NCBI GenBank assembly: GCA_035282865.1
Contig: DATEVB010000165.1
Span: forward strand, 1-15,342
From: UBA4744 sp035282865
GTDB lineage: Bacteria; Actinomycetota; Acidimicrobiia; Spongiisociales; UBA4744
DNA: 15,342 bases
Direction of reading: 5' to 3'
The notes beneath the pieces were generated by a model. The model saw nothing but the letters and a program-made list of their open reading frames with translations, was not told the DNA's origin and searched no databases. Positions 1-6,402 of this stretch are shown piece by piece (position 1 is the first letter of the stretch; every line of letters starts with the position of its first letter). The translations under genes were made by a program, and so were the position numbers.

Positions 1-2
1 AG

Positions 3-37
3 TCCCTCCGCGCCCTCCTTCTCTCACGGCGGAGGGA
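3..37. terminator. Outer hairpin beyond tRNA-Pro, possible terminator
   Basis: A perfect 9-bp inverted repeat pairs 3-11 (TCCCTCCGC) with 29-37 (GCGGAGGGA) around a 17-nt loop. It is the second hairpin downstream of the minus-strand tRNA, after the one at 44-70. No T-run follows on either strand within the window, so intrinsic termination is only inferred. It could equally end a plus-strand convergent transcript or be a structured spacer. Confidence 0.3.
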
Positions 38-43
38 ACGACG

Positions 44-70
44 AAGGCCGGCGCCTGCGGCACCGGCCTT
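44..70 (-). terminator. GC-rich hairpin 3' of tRNA-Pro, likely terminator
   Basis: On the minus strand AAGGCCGGTGCC pairs with GGCGCCGGCCTT around the 3-nt loop GCA, giving a 12-bp stem with one T-G wobble. It starts 17 bases after the tRNA discriminator base, where a tRNA terminator is expected. The downstream T-tract is poor (CGTCGTT). High-GC Actinobacteria often use such U-poor hairpins, so I read it as a terminator or 3' processing structure. It is nearly symmetric and might act on both strands. Confidence 0.5.
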
Positions 71-87
71 GACCTGGACGTTCTCCG

Positions 88-162
88 TCGGGCTGGGGAG
101 ATTTGAACTCCCGACCTCTTGACCCCCAGTCAAGCGCGCTAACCAAGCTGCGCCACAGCCCG
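88..162 (-). tRNA. tRNA-Pro (anticodon GGG)
   Basis: The minus strand folds into a full 75-nt cloverleaf. The acceptor stem CGGGCTG/CAGCCCG has 7 perfect pairs, the D stem is GCGC/GCGC, the anticodon stem is CTTGA/TCAAG around the loop CTGGGGG, and the T arm is GGGAG-TTCAAAT-CTCCC. The discriminator base is A. In the 7-nt loop, T33 is followed by GGG at 34-36, so the tRNA reads proline CCC (and CCU by wobble), and the next base is the G37 typical of tRNA-Pro. The 3' CCA is not encoded (CGG follows the discriminator), so it must be added by a CCA-adding enzyme. No other tRNA is seen nearby. Confidence 0.95.
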
Positions 163-171
163 TGCGAGGGG

Positions 172-177
172 ATGTTA
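172..177 (-). promoter_or_regulatory. Possible -10 element for tRNA-Pro
   Basis: TAACAT on the minus strand matches the TANNNT pattern of a sigma-70 type -10 element. It ends 9 bases before the mature tRNA 5' end, leaving room for a short leader. No convincing -35 (TTGACA-like) is seen 16-18 bases upstream. The tRNA could instead be processed from a transcript that reads through from der and the small genes. Confidence 0.3.
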
Positions 178-220
178 ATCGAGCTTCGGGCCACCAGCGA
201 CCAGCACGACACCCGGAGGC

Positions 221-367
221 TCAAACGCTCCAGGGGCAATTCCCCCAGCCCAGCCAGGCGGCCAAGCACAGGAGGCCCTCGACTAAACGTATGGCCAGAT
301 AGATCCCCGCGGCGACGACCATGATCCAGAAGAACAAAGGTCTCTTTTCCGGTTGCGGTTCGGTCAC
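221..367 (-). CDS. Small hydrophobic membrane protein of unknown function (48 aa)
   Basis: An unrecognised short gene that would be missed by usual length cut-offs. It starts with a GTG that overlaps the TGA of the preceding small gene by four bases (GTGA), the same junction used by several genes here, which supports translation. The first ten residues are polar (TEPQPEKRP). A strongly hydrophobic stretch follows from about residue 11 to 42, rich in Trp, Leu, Val and Ala and broken by an Arg (27) and a Glu (30). This fits one transmembrane helix plus a second amphipathic or membrane segment. Residues 34 and 45 are cysteines, and the protein ends in NCPWSV. There is no cleavable signal peptide pattern. 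It ends 58 bp before tRNA-Pro. Function is unknown; the membrane location is inferred from hydrophobicity alone. Confidence 0.55.
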   Translation of the reverse strand: MTEPQPEKRPLFFWIMVVAAGIYLAIRLVEGLLCLAAWLGWGNCPWSV

Positions 368-633
368 ACCGGCGGCACGCCGTGGGGGCGATCGGGGAAT
401 TGCCTCCGTCTGTCGGCCAGATAGTCGAGCAGGACGGCCGGCTCGGGGCGCAGGTTTTCCGGCTGCACGCCGGCGTCCACCACGAGATCAGAAGCCAACG
501 GAAAGAGATTGCGGACGCCATCTCGCACGAGCAGCTTCCCGCTGGCGTCCAGACATTCGTGGTACTTTTCCGGTCCTCCTCCTTTCGACCGGGCATCGGT
601 CGAAAGGAGGAGGGCGCGGCGCTCCTCACCCAC
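364..633 (-). CDS. Hypothetical protein downstream of der (about 89 aa)
   Basis: An unrecognised gene. The chosen GTG start overlaps the end of der by 8 bases (der stop is 626-628); a GTG at 657 in the same frame is also possible. Residues 7-20 (ALLLSTDARSKGGG) are encoded entirely by the palindrome at 575-613, so the real start may lie elsewhere, although no ATG or GTG is well placed just after the palindrome. From about residue 24 the sequence looks like a soluble acidic protein: a segment with CLDASGKLLVRDGV, then NLFPLASDLVVDAGV, then PEPAVLLDYLADRRRQF, ending VPPV. Its stop overlaps the next small gene as GTGA, which supports both reading frames. No domain is recognised and no function is proposed. 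A non-coding 3' region of der is the alternative. Confidence 0.45.
   Translation of the reverse strand: MGEERRALLLSTDARSKGGGPEKYHECLDASGKLLVRDGVRNLFPLASDLVVDAGVQPENLRPEPAVLLDYLADRRRQFPDRPHGVPPV
575..613. repeat. Perfect 17-bp palindrome with 5-nt loop
   Basis: The arms at 575-591 (CCTCCTCCTTTCGACCG) and 597-613 are exact reverse complements, separated by GGCAT. It begins 12 bases beyond the der stop codon on the minus strand. In minus-strand RNA the 5' arm contains CCTCCTTTC, matching the usual 3' tail of bacterial 16S rRNA, and the 3' arm contains AAAGGAGG, a perfect Shine-Dalgarno sequence. No T-run follows. It may be a der terminator, a translation-blocking hairpin, or a copy of a dispersed palindromic element. 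I noticed no second copy in the window. Confidence 0.75.
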
Positions 634-1948
634 GTCCCGCCCTCTTCTCTTTGGCACGGGTCACGAGCCGGATCGGTGTTCCGTCGAACTCCATCTCCGC
701 CCTCATCCGATGCTCGAGGTAGCGCAGATAATCGTCTCCAATCTCACCACCGGAAACAAAAACGATGATGGTCGGCGGGTTGGTGCCCGCCTGGACGGCG
801 TACAGGATCTTGGGTCGCCGGCCCTTCCTCACCGGGGGTGGATGCGCTGCTTGCCAACCCCGGATCATCCGGTTCAGCTGCCCGGTGGGAATGCGACGGG
901 CCCGATTCTCCAGCACCATCTCCAGCGCAGCCGGCAAGCGGTGGAGTCGTGCTCCGGTGAGCGCCGAGATCCGGAGCACCGGCGCCCAACCAACGAATCC
1001 CAACCGGTCGCCCACACCAAAGGTGGTCTCTTCACGTTGTTCGAGGTCGGGCAAGTCCCATTTGTTGAGAAGGATGATCAGGCCGGCACCCGATGAGGCA
1101 GCTTCTTCGGCTATCCGCTGGTCTTGCTGGGTCACCCCCTCGGTGGCGTCGACCAGAAGCAGGGCCACATCGGCTTCGTCGAGTGCCTGCCGGGCGCGGA
1201 CGATCGAGTAGAAGTCGGCACTGTCCTTGACCTTGGGGTTTCTCCGTATTCCGGCTGTGTCCACCAGCCGAAACTGCTCATCGCCGATCGTCACTTCGAC
1301 GTCGATCGGATCTCTCGTGGTACCGGGCGTCGGTGAGACCAGCACTCTCTCCTGGCCGAGCAAGCGGTTCAGCAGCGTTGACTTGCCGACGTTGGGGCGA
1401 CCGATGATGGCCAGGGTGGGGAGTTCGTTCTCGTGGCGATCTTCCGCGTCCGGAAGGGCATCGACCAGGCGATCGAGGAGATCCCCGATCCCGCGGCCGT
1501 GCAGGGCGCTGACCGGAACCGGTTCTCCAACGCCCGTCTTCCAGAGAGCCGCGACGTCCATCTCGTGTGTCGCGTCGTCGACTTTGTTGGCGACCAAGAT
1601 GACACTCGCCGAGGTGTCGCGCAGCATCGCCGCCACGGCGGCATCTTCTTCGGATAGGCCGACGACACCATCCACAACAAATAGCACCACGTCAGCGCCC
1701 TCCAGCGCCGCTTCGGCCTGGGCGGTGATCCCGGCGGCCAATTCCTCGCCGGGTGCCAGTTCCCAGCCCCCCGTATCGATCAGGATGAAATCGCGACCCG
1801 CCCAGTCGGCGCGAAACTCGCGCCGGTCGCGGGTGACTCCCGGGCGTTCCTGCACGACCGCCATCCGACGACCCAGCACCCGGTTCACCAGGGTCGACTT
1901 ACCGACGTTGGGACGGCCGAGAACGGCGACCACCGGCAAACGGCTCAT
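626..1948 (-). CDS. der: Ribosome biogenesis GTPase Der (EngA)
   Basis: Der is an essential GTPase with two tandem G domains that binds the 50S subunit and promotes its maturation. The 440-residue product has both: G domain 1 has the P-loop GRPNVGKS at 11-18, GVTRD at 37-41, DTGGW at 58-62 and NKVD at 121-124. G domain 2 has GRPNVGKS at 183-190, TPGTTRD at 207-213, DTAGI at 230-234 and NKWD at 295-298. The C-terminal KH-like domain runs from about 345 and ends in the basic tail RAKEKRAGRG. Length matches the family. The ATG at 1948 starts MSRLPVVAVLG, right at the first beta strand; the frame stays open far upstream but only antisense to ispH. No clear Shine-Dalgarno is seen. In most Actinobacteria der directly follows cmk; here ispH separates them, so der probably has its own promoter in the 54-bp divergent gap. 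Confidence 0.97.
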   Translation of the reverse strand: MSRLPVVAVLGRPNVGKSTLVNRVLGRRMAVVQERPGVTRDRREFRADWAGRDFILIDTGGWELAPGEELAAGITAQAEAALEGADVVLFVVDGVVGLSEEDAAVAAMLRDTSASVILVANKVDDATHEMDVAALWKTGVGEPVPVSALHGRGIGDLLDRLVDALPDAEDRHENELPTLAIIGRPNVGKSTLLNRLLGQERVLVSPTPGTTRDPIDVEVTIGDEQFRLVDTAGIRRNPKVKDSADFYSIVRARQALDEADVALLLVDATEGVTQQDQRIAEEAASSGAGLIILLNKWDLPDLEQREETTFGVGDRLGFVGWAPVLRISALTGARLHRLPAALEMVLENRARRIPTGQLNRMIRGWQAAHPPPVRKGRRPKILYAVQAGTNPPTIIVFVSGGEIGDDYLRYLEHRMRAEMEFDGTPIRLVTRAKEKRAGRG

Positions 1949-1988
1949 GAGTGGTAGGTGATGGTTGCGACGTGCATGCTCCCAGCAT

Positions 1989-1994
1989 AAGGAG
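1989..1994 (+). promoter_or_regulatory. Shine-Dalgarno supporting the GTG start of ispH
   Basis: AAGGAG lies 8 bases before the GTG at 2003. This is the main reason for choosing 2003 over the ATGs at 2042 and 2051. The divergent der-ispH gap (1949-2002) also holds TTGCGA at 1965-1970, a weak -35 candidate, with no strong matching -10. Confidence 0.5.
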
Positions 1995-2002
1995 CAAGAG
2001 AC

Positions 2003-3097
2003 GTGTCGCGGGTCGCGTCGCAGTACTCGAGTTCTCCTACCATGGCGGGTATGGCTGACAAAGTGCTGCTCGCCGAGCCTCGCGGTTTCTGCGCCGGGGT
2101 CGAGATGGCCATCAAGGCCCTCACCTGGATGGTGCGCGTCTTCGAGCCGCCCGTGTACTGCTACCACCAGATCGTCCACAATCAATGGGTGGTCAAGGCG
2201 TTCGAGCAGGTCGGGGTGGTGTTCGTAGATGAGATCGATGAGGTACCGGAGGGAGCACCCGTCATGCTGTCGGCCCACGGATCTGCGCCGGCCGTCGTGG
2301 CAGGCGCCGCCCAACGGGCCGGAGTGGTCATCGACGCGGTCTGCCCTCTCGTCACCAAGGTGCACCATGAGGTCAAGCGAATGGCGGACCAGGGCTTCGA
2401 CATCATCTACGTCGGGCATGACGGTCACGACGAGGCGATCGGCACCGTGGCCGAGGCCCCCGAGGCAATCGTCCTGGTCCAGCCGGAGACCGGCCTGACC
2501 GGATTCAAGCCGATCGACCCGGCCAAAGTGGCCCTGCTCGCTCAGACGACGTTGGGCATCCACGAATGGCAGGCCGTGCTCGAAGAGGCAGGTCAACGAT
2601 TTCCGGACTTGTGGACGGCCCGCAAGAGCGACCTCTGCTACGCCACCACCAACCGTCAGGAAGCAGTGCAACGACTGTCCGAGCGAGCGGACTTGATCCT
2701 GGTGGTCGGCTCTGAGAACTCGTCCAACACTCAGGCGCTCGTTCGGGTTGCCGAGGAAGGCGGGACGATCGCTCACCGGATCGACAATGCCGCCGCCATT
2801 CGGGACGAATGGCTGGCCGGAGCCCGGGTAGTTGGACTGACCGCCGGTGCGTCCGCCCCGGATCACCTCATCCAGGAGGTCATCGACCGGGTCAACCCGT
2901 CAGATGGCTTCGAATTATTCAGCGTGACGGATGAGGAGGAGTATTTCCCGCTCCCCCGCCAACTGCGAGGTTTTCTCACCGCGCTCCAAGCGGCCGTCGA
3001 AGGTGGTTTCACCGCCCGGCACCCCGGACGTCCTGGATTTCTCGAGAACGACCGCGATTGGACGGCCACCGAAGCGCTGCAACTCGTCCGTCCTTAG
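2003..3097 (+). CDS. ispH: 4-hydroxy-3-methylbut-2-enyl diphosphate reductase (IspH/LytB)
   Basis: IspH carries out the last step of the MEP isoprenoid pathway, reducing HMBPP to IPP and DMAPP with a [4Fe-4S] cluster. The three cluster cysteines are present: C30 in GFCAGV, C114 in DAVCPLV and C212 in LCYATTNRQ. Substrate-site residues are also present: H59 (VHN), H92 (SAHG), H142 and E144 (GHDE), T182-T183, S240-S241-N242 and S284. The product is 364 residues from the GTG at 2003, which has a good ribosome site. Starts at ATG 2042 or 2051 would give 351 or 348 residues and begin closer to the conserved LLAEPRG core, and 2051 could be leaderless. The C-terminus is longer than that of E. coli IspH (316 aa), with a tail from about residue 335. 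It is the only plus-strand gene, divergent from der and convergent with aroA-cmk with only 5 bp between stops. Confidence 0.96.
   Translation: MSRVASQYSSSPTMAGMADKVLLAEPRGFCAGVEMAIKALTWMVRVFEPPVYCYHQIVHNQWVVKAFEQVGVVFVDEIDEVPEGAPVMLSAHGSAPAVVAGAAQRAGVVIDAVCPLVTKVHHEVKRMADQGFDIIYVGHDGHDEAIGTVAEAPEAIVLVQPETGLTGFKPIDPAKVALLAQTTLGIHEWQAVLEEAGQRFPDLWTARKSDLCYATTNRQEAVQRLSERADLILVVGSENSSNTQALVRVAEEGGTIAHRIDNAAAIRDEWLAGARVVGLTAGASAPDHLIQEVIDRVNPSDGFELFSVTDEEEYFPLPRQLRGFLTALQAAVEGGFTARHPGRPGFLENDRDWTATEALQLVRP
2038..2043 (+). promoter_or_regulatory. TACCAT, possible -10 for a leaderless ispH transcript
   Basis: TACCAT lies 7 bases before the ATG at 2051, the spacing expected if transcription begins at that ATG. 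The same hexamer occurs in front of pyrG and scpA. No -35 is visible. If the GTG at 2003 is the true start, this site is inside the coding region and meaningless. Confidence 0.25.
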
Positions 3098-3102
3098 GAG
3101 TG

Positions 3103-5103
3103 CTACCCGGTCCCGACCCGCTCGGACACCAATTGGACGATGCGGGTGACCACCTCGGCGATGGACATGTCAGAGGTGTCTATCTCAACTGCATCCTGGG
3201 CCGGACGGAGCGGTGAAGCCCGCCGGGTCGAGTCACGCCGGTCGCGCCGCTCCAACTCCCGTGCGATACCCTCCAGCGATTCGGCGCCGTCGGGCAGTTC
3301 ACCCGCCCGGCGGCCGGCCCGCACATCAGGGCGGGCGGTGAGAAAGACCTTGACGAGTGCCCCGGGAAACACCACCGTGCCGATGTCTCGACCCTCGACA
3401 ACCGCCGACCCCCCATGCTGTTCTACCCAGGCTCGCTGCCGGGAGACCAGCACCTCACGCACCTTCCTTATCGCCGACACCTGACTGGCGTGAGAGGTCA
3501 CATCAGGACTGCGGATTGCCTCGGTGACGTCCTCACCGCCCACCAGCATGGTCCCGTCCCGGTAGTCGAATTCGGTATTGCGCACAGCTTCGGCAACGGC
3601 CCAAGCGTCGTCGAGATTCACTCCACCCCGCAGAGCGGCCAGAGCGGCGGCCCGGTAGAACGCTCCCGTGTCTAGATGCGGCACGGCAAGCAGGTCGGCC
3701 ACTCCCCTGCTGACCGTGGTTTTCCCGGCTCCGCCCGGGCCGTCGATCGCCACCACCACCCGGGCCGCCGTCGTGCCGTCCTCCGCTTCCCGGTTCCCAA
3801 CCCACCCGCCGTCGGGCCACAGCTGCCCCATGTCCTCGAAGAAGGTGGGCCACGTCTTGGCGACACAACCCGGATCGCGGATGACAACGCCGGGAACAAC
3901 CAGACCGGTCAGCGAGAAAGCCATCGCCATCCGATGATCGTCATAGGTGTCGATTTCGGCGCCGTGCAGAGGTAGGGGTCGCACGATCAACCAGTCCGGG
4001 CCTGCTTCGGCATCCGCGCCCAGCTTGCGAAGCTCGGTCTCGAGGGCCGCCAGCCGGTCGGATTCCTTGATACGAAGATTGGCGATGCCGGTGAGCCGGG
4101 TTGGACCCGACGCAAACGCGGCCGCCACAGCAACGGCCAGAACCGCGTCGGGCATGTCGCCCATGTTGACCTCGACACCGCGCAGGCCATCGGCCGGACC
4201 GCTCAGCGTCACCCCCGCTTCGCCCCACTCGACCCGGCATCCCATGGATGCCAGCACGGCGAGTATACCCAGGTCCGCTTGGGTGGAGCCCCGCGTGAGT
4301 CCCGGCACGAAGACCGAACCGCCTGTGACGGCGGCGGCCACCAGCGGGTAGGCGGCGGCCGAAGCATCCGGCTCGACTTGGAACGTGCTGGGTTGGTAAC
4401 CGCCGGTGTGCACTCGGATCTCGCCGTCGGTCAGCTCGACACGAGCGCCGAACGCCCGCATCACCTCGACGGTGGTCTCTACGTAGGGTCGCGACACCAG
4501 CACCCCGTCCAGAAACTCCAGGACCGTGTCACGCGCCGCGTAGGGGGCAGCGAGTGCGATCGCCGAGACGAACTGGCTGGAACGTCGGGCGTCGATGACG
4601 GCGTGGCCACCCGTCAGCCCTCCCCCGCTGACCCTGACCGGCGGACATCCTCCTGCTCCCAACGCCTCAACCTCCGCACCGAGCGATTGCAGGGCGGCAA
4701 CCAGCTCCCCGATGGGGCGCCGTCGCATCCGACGGCTGCCGTCGATCAAAGACGGGCCGTCGGCCAGGGTGGCGGCGGCGGTGAGGAACCGGGCGGCGGT
4801 ACCGGAACCGGCCACCTCGAGGGGCCGGTTGGGTGCCCGCAGGTGACCGGCAGTCCCTTCAACGGTGATTGCAGCACCAGCCACCGCCAACGAACCACCC
4901 AGCTGGGTCAGGCAGTCCATCATCACCCGGGTGTCGTCCGCGTCCAGAACCCCCGTCAACGTGCTCGTTCCGCTCGCCAGGGCGGCGCACAGAAGAGCCC
5001 GGTTGGTGAGACTCTTGGAGCCGGGCAGGCGTACTGTGCCGTCGACCGGGCCCTGCGGTCGAATGGCCAACTGTGCTGGGAACCCGTTTGGCGCAACCAT
5101 CAT
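3103..5103 (-). CDS. aroA-cmk: Fused EPSP synthase (AroA) - cytidylate kinase (Cmk)
   Basis: One uninterrupted 666-residue frame joins two complete enzymes. Residues 1 to about 430 are a class I 3-phosphoshikimate 1-carboxyvinyltransferase (shikimate pathway): PGSKS with K30, S31 and R35, GSGTAAR at 99-105, RPIG at 129-132, SSQ at 175-177, catalytic D277, K346-E347 with R350, DDHR at 388-391, and K416 in CVAKTWP. After a linker of roughly 20 residues, about 448-666 is CMP kinase, phosphorylating CMP and dCMP with ATP: P-loop GPGGAGKT at 455-462, DTGAFYR at 478-484, GRDIGTVVFP at 571-580 and the Arg/Asp-rich lid at 620-628. Start ATG 5103 is followed by another ATG at 5100, and an in-frame GTG lies at 5118. 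It begins 19 bp after rluB. Three successive GTG codons at 3751-3759 could in principle start a separate Cmk, but no Shine-Dalgarno precedes them. Confidence 0.95.
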   Translation of the reverse strand: MMVAPNGFPAQLAIRPQGPVDGTVRLPGSKSLTNRALLCAALASGTSTLTGVLDADDTRVMMDCLTQLGGSLAVAGAAITVEGTAGHLRAPNRPLEVAGSGTAARFLTAAATLADGPSLIDGSRRMRRRPIGELVAALQSLGAEVEALGAGGCPPVRVSGGGLTGGHAVIDARRSSQFVSAIALAAPYAARDTVLEFLDGVLVSRPYVETTVEVMRAFGARVELTDGEIRVHTGGYQPSTFQVEPDASAAAYPLVAAAVTGGSVFVPGLTRGSTQADLGILAVLASMGCRVEWGEAGVTLSGPADGLRGVEVNMGDMPDAVLAVAVAAAFASGPTRLTGIANLRIKESDRLAALETELRKLGADAEAGPDWLIVRPLPLHGAEIDTYDDHRMAMAFSLTGLVVPGVVIRDPGCVAKTWPTFFEDMGQLWPDGGWVGNREAEDGTTAARVVVAIDGPGGAGKTTVSRGVADLLAVPHLDTGAFYRAAALAALRGGVNLDDAWAVAEAVRNTEFDYRDGTMLVGGEDVTEAIRSPDVTSHASQVSAIRKVREVLVSRQRAWVEQHGGSAVVEGRDIGTVVFPGALVKVFLTARPDVRAGRRAGELPDGAESLEGIARELERRDRRDSTRRASPLRPAQDAVEIDTSDMSIAEVVTRIVQLVSERVGTG

Positions 5104-5122
5104 CCGGGAGTCTGGCACGCCG

Positions 5123-5848
5123 TCAAGAGCTGGCAGCCGCTGCGTAGAGAGATCGCACCTCTGCCAGCGTGAGCGGACGTGATGCGCCGCTCTTGAGGCC
5201 TGGATCTCTGAGCGGGCCGATGGCCGTGCGAAACAGCCGCACCACCGGATACCCGATCGCATCGCACATGCGCCTCACTTCCCGCTTGCGTCCTTCGCCC
5301 ATGACCACCTCGAGCAGCGCCCGGTTGCGAGAGGTGTCGAGCAACCGGGCTGAGAGGGCCGCGGCGGGTCCGTCGTCCAGATCGACGCCTGTCTCAAGCC
5401 GCCTCACCTGCGCGGCCGACGGCGCTCCCTCGACCAACACGGAGTAGGTCTTGGGGACGCCATAGCTCGGATGGGTGATGAGATTGGTCAGGTCCCCGTC
5501 GTTGGTGAGCAGGAGTAAGCCCTCGGAATCGACGTCGAGGCGTCCGACCGGGTATACCCGCGGGACCGACGGCACCAGGTCGATCACGGTGGGACGCCCG
5601 TCCGGATCCGAGACGGTGCTCACCACGCCGGCCGGTTTGTTGACCAGGTAGTAGACGAGATCGGGCCGAATCGGTAGGCGCACTCCGTCCACTTCGACTA
5701 CCGCCGATTCCCGCATCACCTTCTGTCCGAGGTGAGCAGCTACGCCATCGACGGTGACCCGGCCGGCCTTGATCATCTCCTCAGCACCACGCCGGGAGGT
5801 GATACCGGAATGGGCGATCAGCTTCTGCAAACGGGCCTGTTCGGTCAC
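5123..5848 (-). CDS. rluB: 23S rRNA pseudouridine synthase, RluB/RsuA family
   Basis: Isomerises a uridine in rRNA to pseudouridine; the scpAB-rluB-cmk context points to the RluB type, which acts on 23S rRNA. The 241-residue product has an N-terminal S4 RNA-binding domain (about 4-50, including LQKLIAHSGITSRRGAEEMI). The catalytic domain follows, with GRLDVDSEG at 102-110 holding the catalytic Asp105, then LLLLTNDGDL and the family motif GEGRKREVRRM at 184-194. It is shorter than E. coli RluB (291 aa), lacking an extended C-terminal tail. The GTG start overlaps the scpB stop as GTGA. The frame stays open upstream across scpB, but that part is out-of-frame shadow. The exact target uridine cannot be told from sequence alone. 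Confidence 0.93.
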   Translation of the reverse strand: MTEQARLQKLIAHSGITSRRGAEEMIKAGRVTVDGVAAHLGQKVMRESAVVEVDGVRLPIRPDLVYYLVNKPAGVVSTVSDPDGRPTVIDLVPSVPRVYPVGRLDVDSEGLLLLTNDGDLTNLITHPSYGVPKTYSVLVEGAPSAAQVRRLETGVDLDDGPAAALSARLLDTSRNRALLEVVMGEGRKREVRRMCDAIGYPVVRLFRTAIGPLRDPGLKSGASRPLTLAEVRSLYAAAASS

Positions 5849-6402
5849 GCTTCGGCCCGGAAGGTCTCCTCGAAGGTCTCCATCACGGCGGCAGGGGGAA
5901 CATGATCGGCCAGGGGCGGAAGATCGTCCATCGATTGCAGGCCCAACTTCTCGAGAAACAAGGTCGTCGTGCCATAGATGGTCGGAGTACCCGGCAAAGG
6001 CAGGCGCCCGAGGTCTTCGATCAACCCCCGTCGTTCCAGGGTTCGGATGGCGGAATCTGAATCGACACCCCTGATCTCGGCGATTTGGTTCCGGGACACC
6101 GGCTGACGGTAAGCGATGACGGCCAGCACCTCGAGAGCTGCGCCGGACAGCCGGCTGGCCGTCGCCGTCGATGCGAACCTCTCGAGGTACGGGAAGGCAT
6201 CCGGGTGGCTGTAAAAGCGCCACCCTCCGGCTATCCGGCGCAGCACGATGCCGCTCCGGCGAGCGGCCAGGTCGGCGGACAAGCCTTCCAGTTCGGCTTC
6301 GACGGCCTCCACGGGAATCTCCAGCACCTCGGCCAGTTCTGCGACCGGCACCGGTTGCTCGGCAACGAACAGGATGGCTTCCAGAATGCTGCGGTTGGTC
6401 AT
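5845..6402 (-). CDS. scpB: Segregation and condensation protein B (ScpB)
   Basis: ScpB is the winged-helix dimer that works with ScpA as the non-SMC part of the SMC-ScpAB condensin, which organises and segregates the chromosome. The 185-residue product opens with ILEAILFVAEQPVPVAELAEVL, matching the first winged-helix domain. The signature of the second is LEVLAVIAYRQPVSR with NQIAEIRGVDSD after it (about 90-116), followed by ERRGLIEDLGR and the PGTPTIYGTT region. The ATG at 6402 overlaps the scpA stop (ATGA), and a GGAG at 6412-6415 is spaced 9 bases away. An in-frame upstream start at 6417 was not chosen. Its own stop overlaps rluB by four bases. Confidence 0.95.
   Translation of the reverse strand: MTNRSILEAILFVAEQPVPVAELAEVLEIPVEAVEAELEGLSADLAARRSGIVLRRIAGGWRFYSHPDAFPYLERFASTATASRLSGAALEVLAVIAYRQPVSRNQIAEIRGVDSDSAIRTLERRGLIEDLGRLPLPGTPTIYGTTTLFLEKLGLQSMDDLPPLADHVPPAAVMETFEETFRAEA

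Noticed and set aside
181..222. Possible stem-loop between the 48-aa gene and tRNA-Pro (GAGC and CGGG segments with complements)
   Set aside because: It has only two 4-bp segments separated by mismatches and a large loop, too weak to call a terminator.
1949..2866. Upstream extension of the der frame (over 300 codons)
   Set aside because: It lies antisense to ispH, and the extension shows no conserved pattern. Der starts at the ATG at 1948, directly before its first P-loop domain.
4279..5172. Plus-strand frame of 297 codons opposite aroA
   Set aside because: It has no domain, sits antisense to well-conserved AroA motifs and lacks a convincing start.
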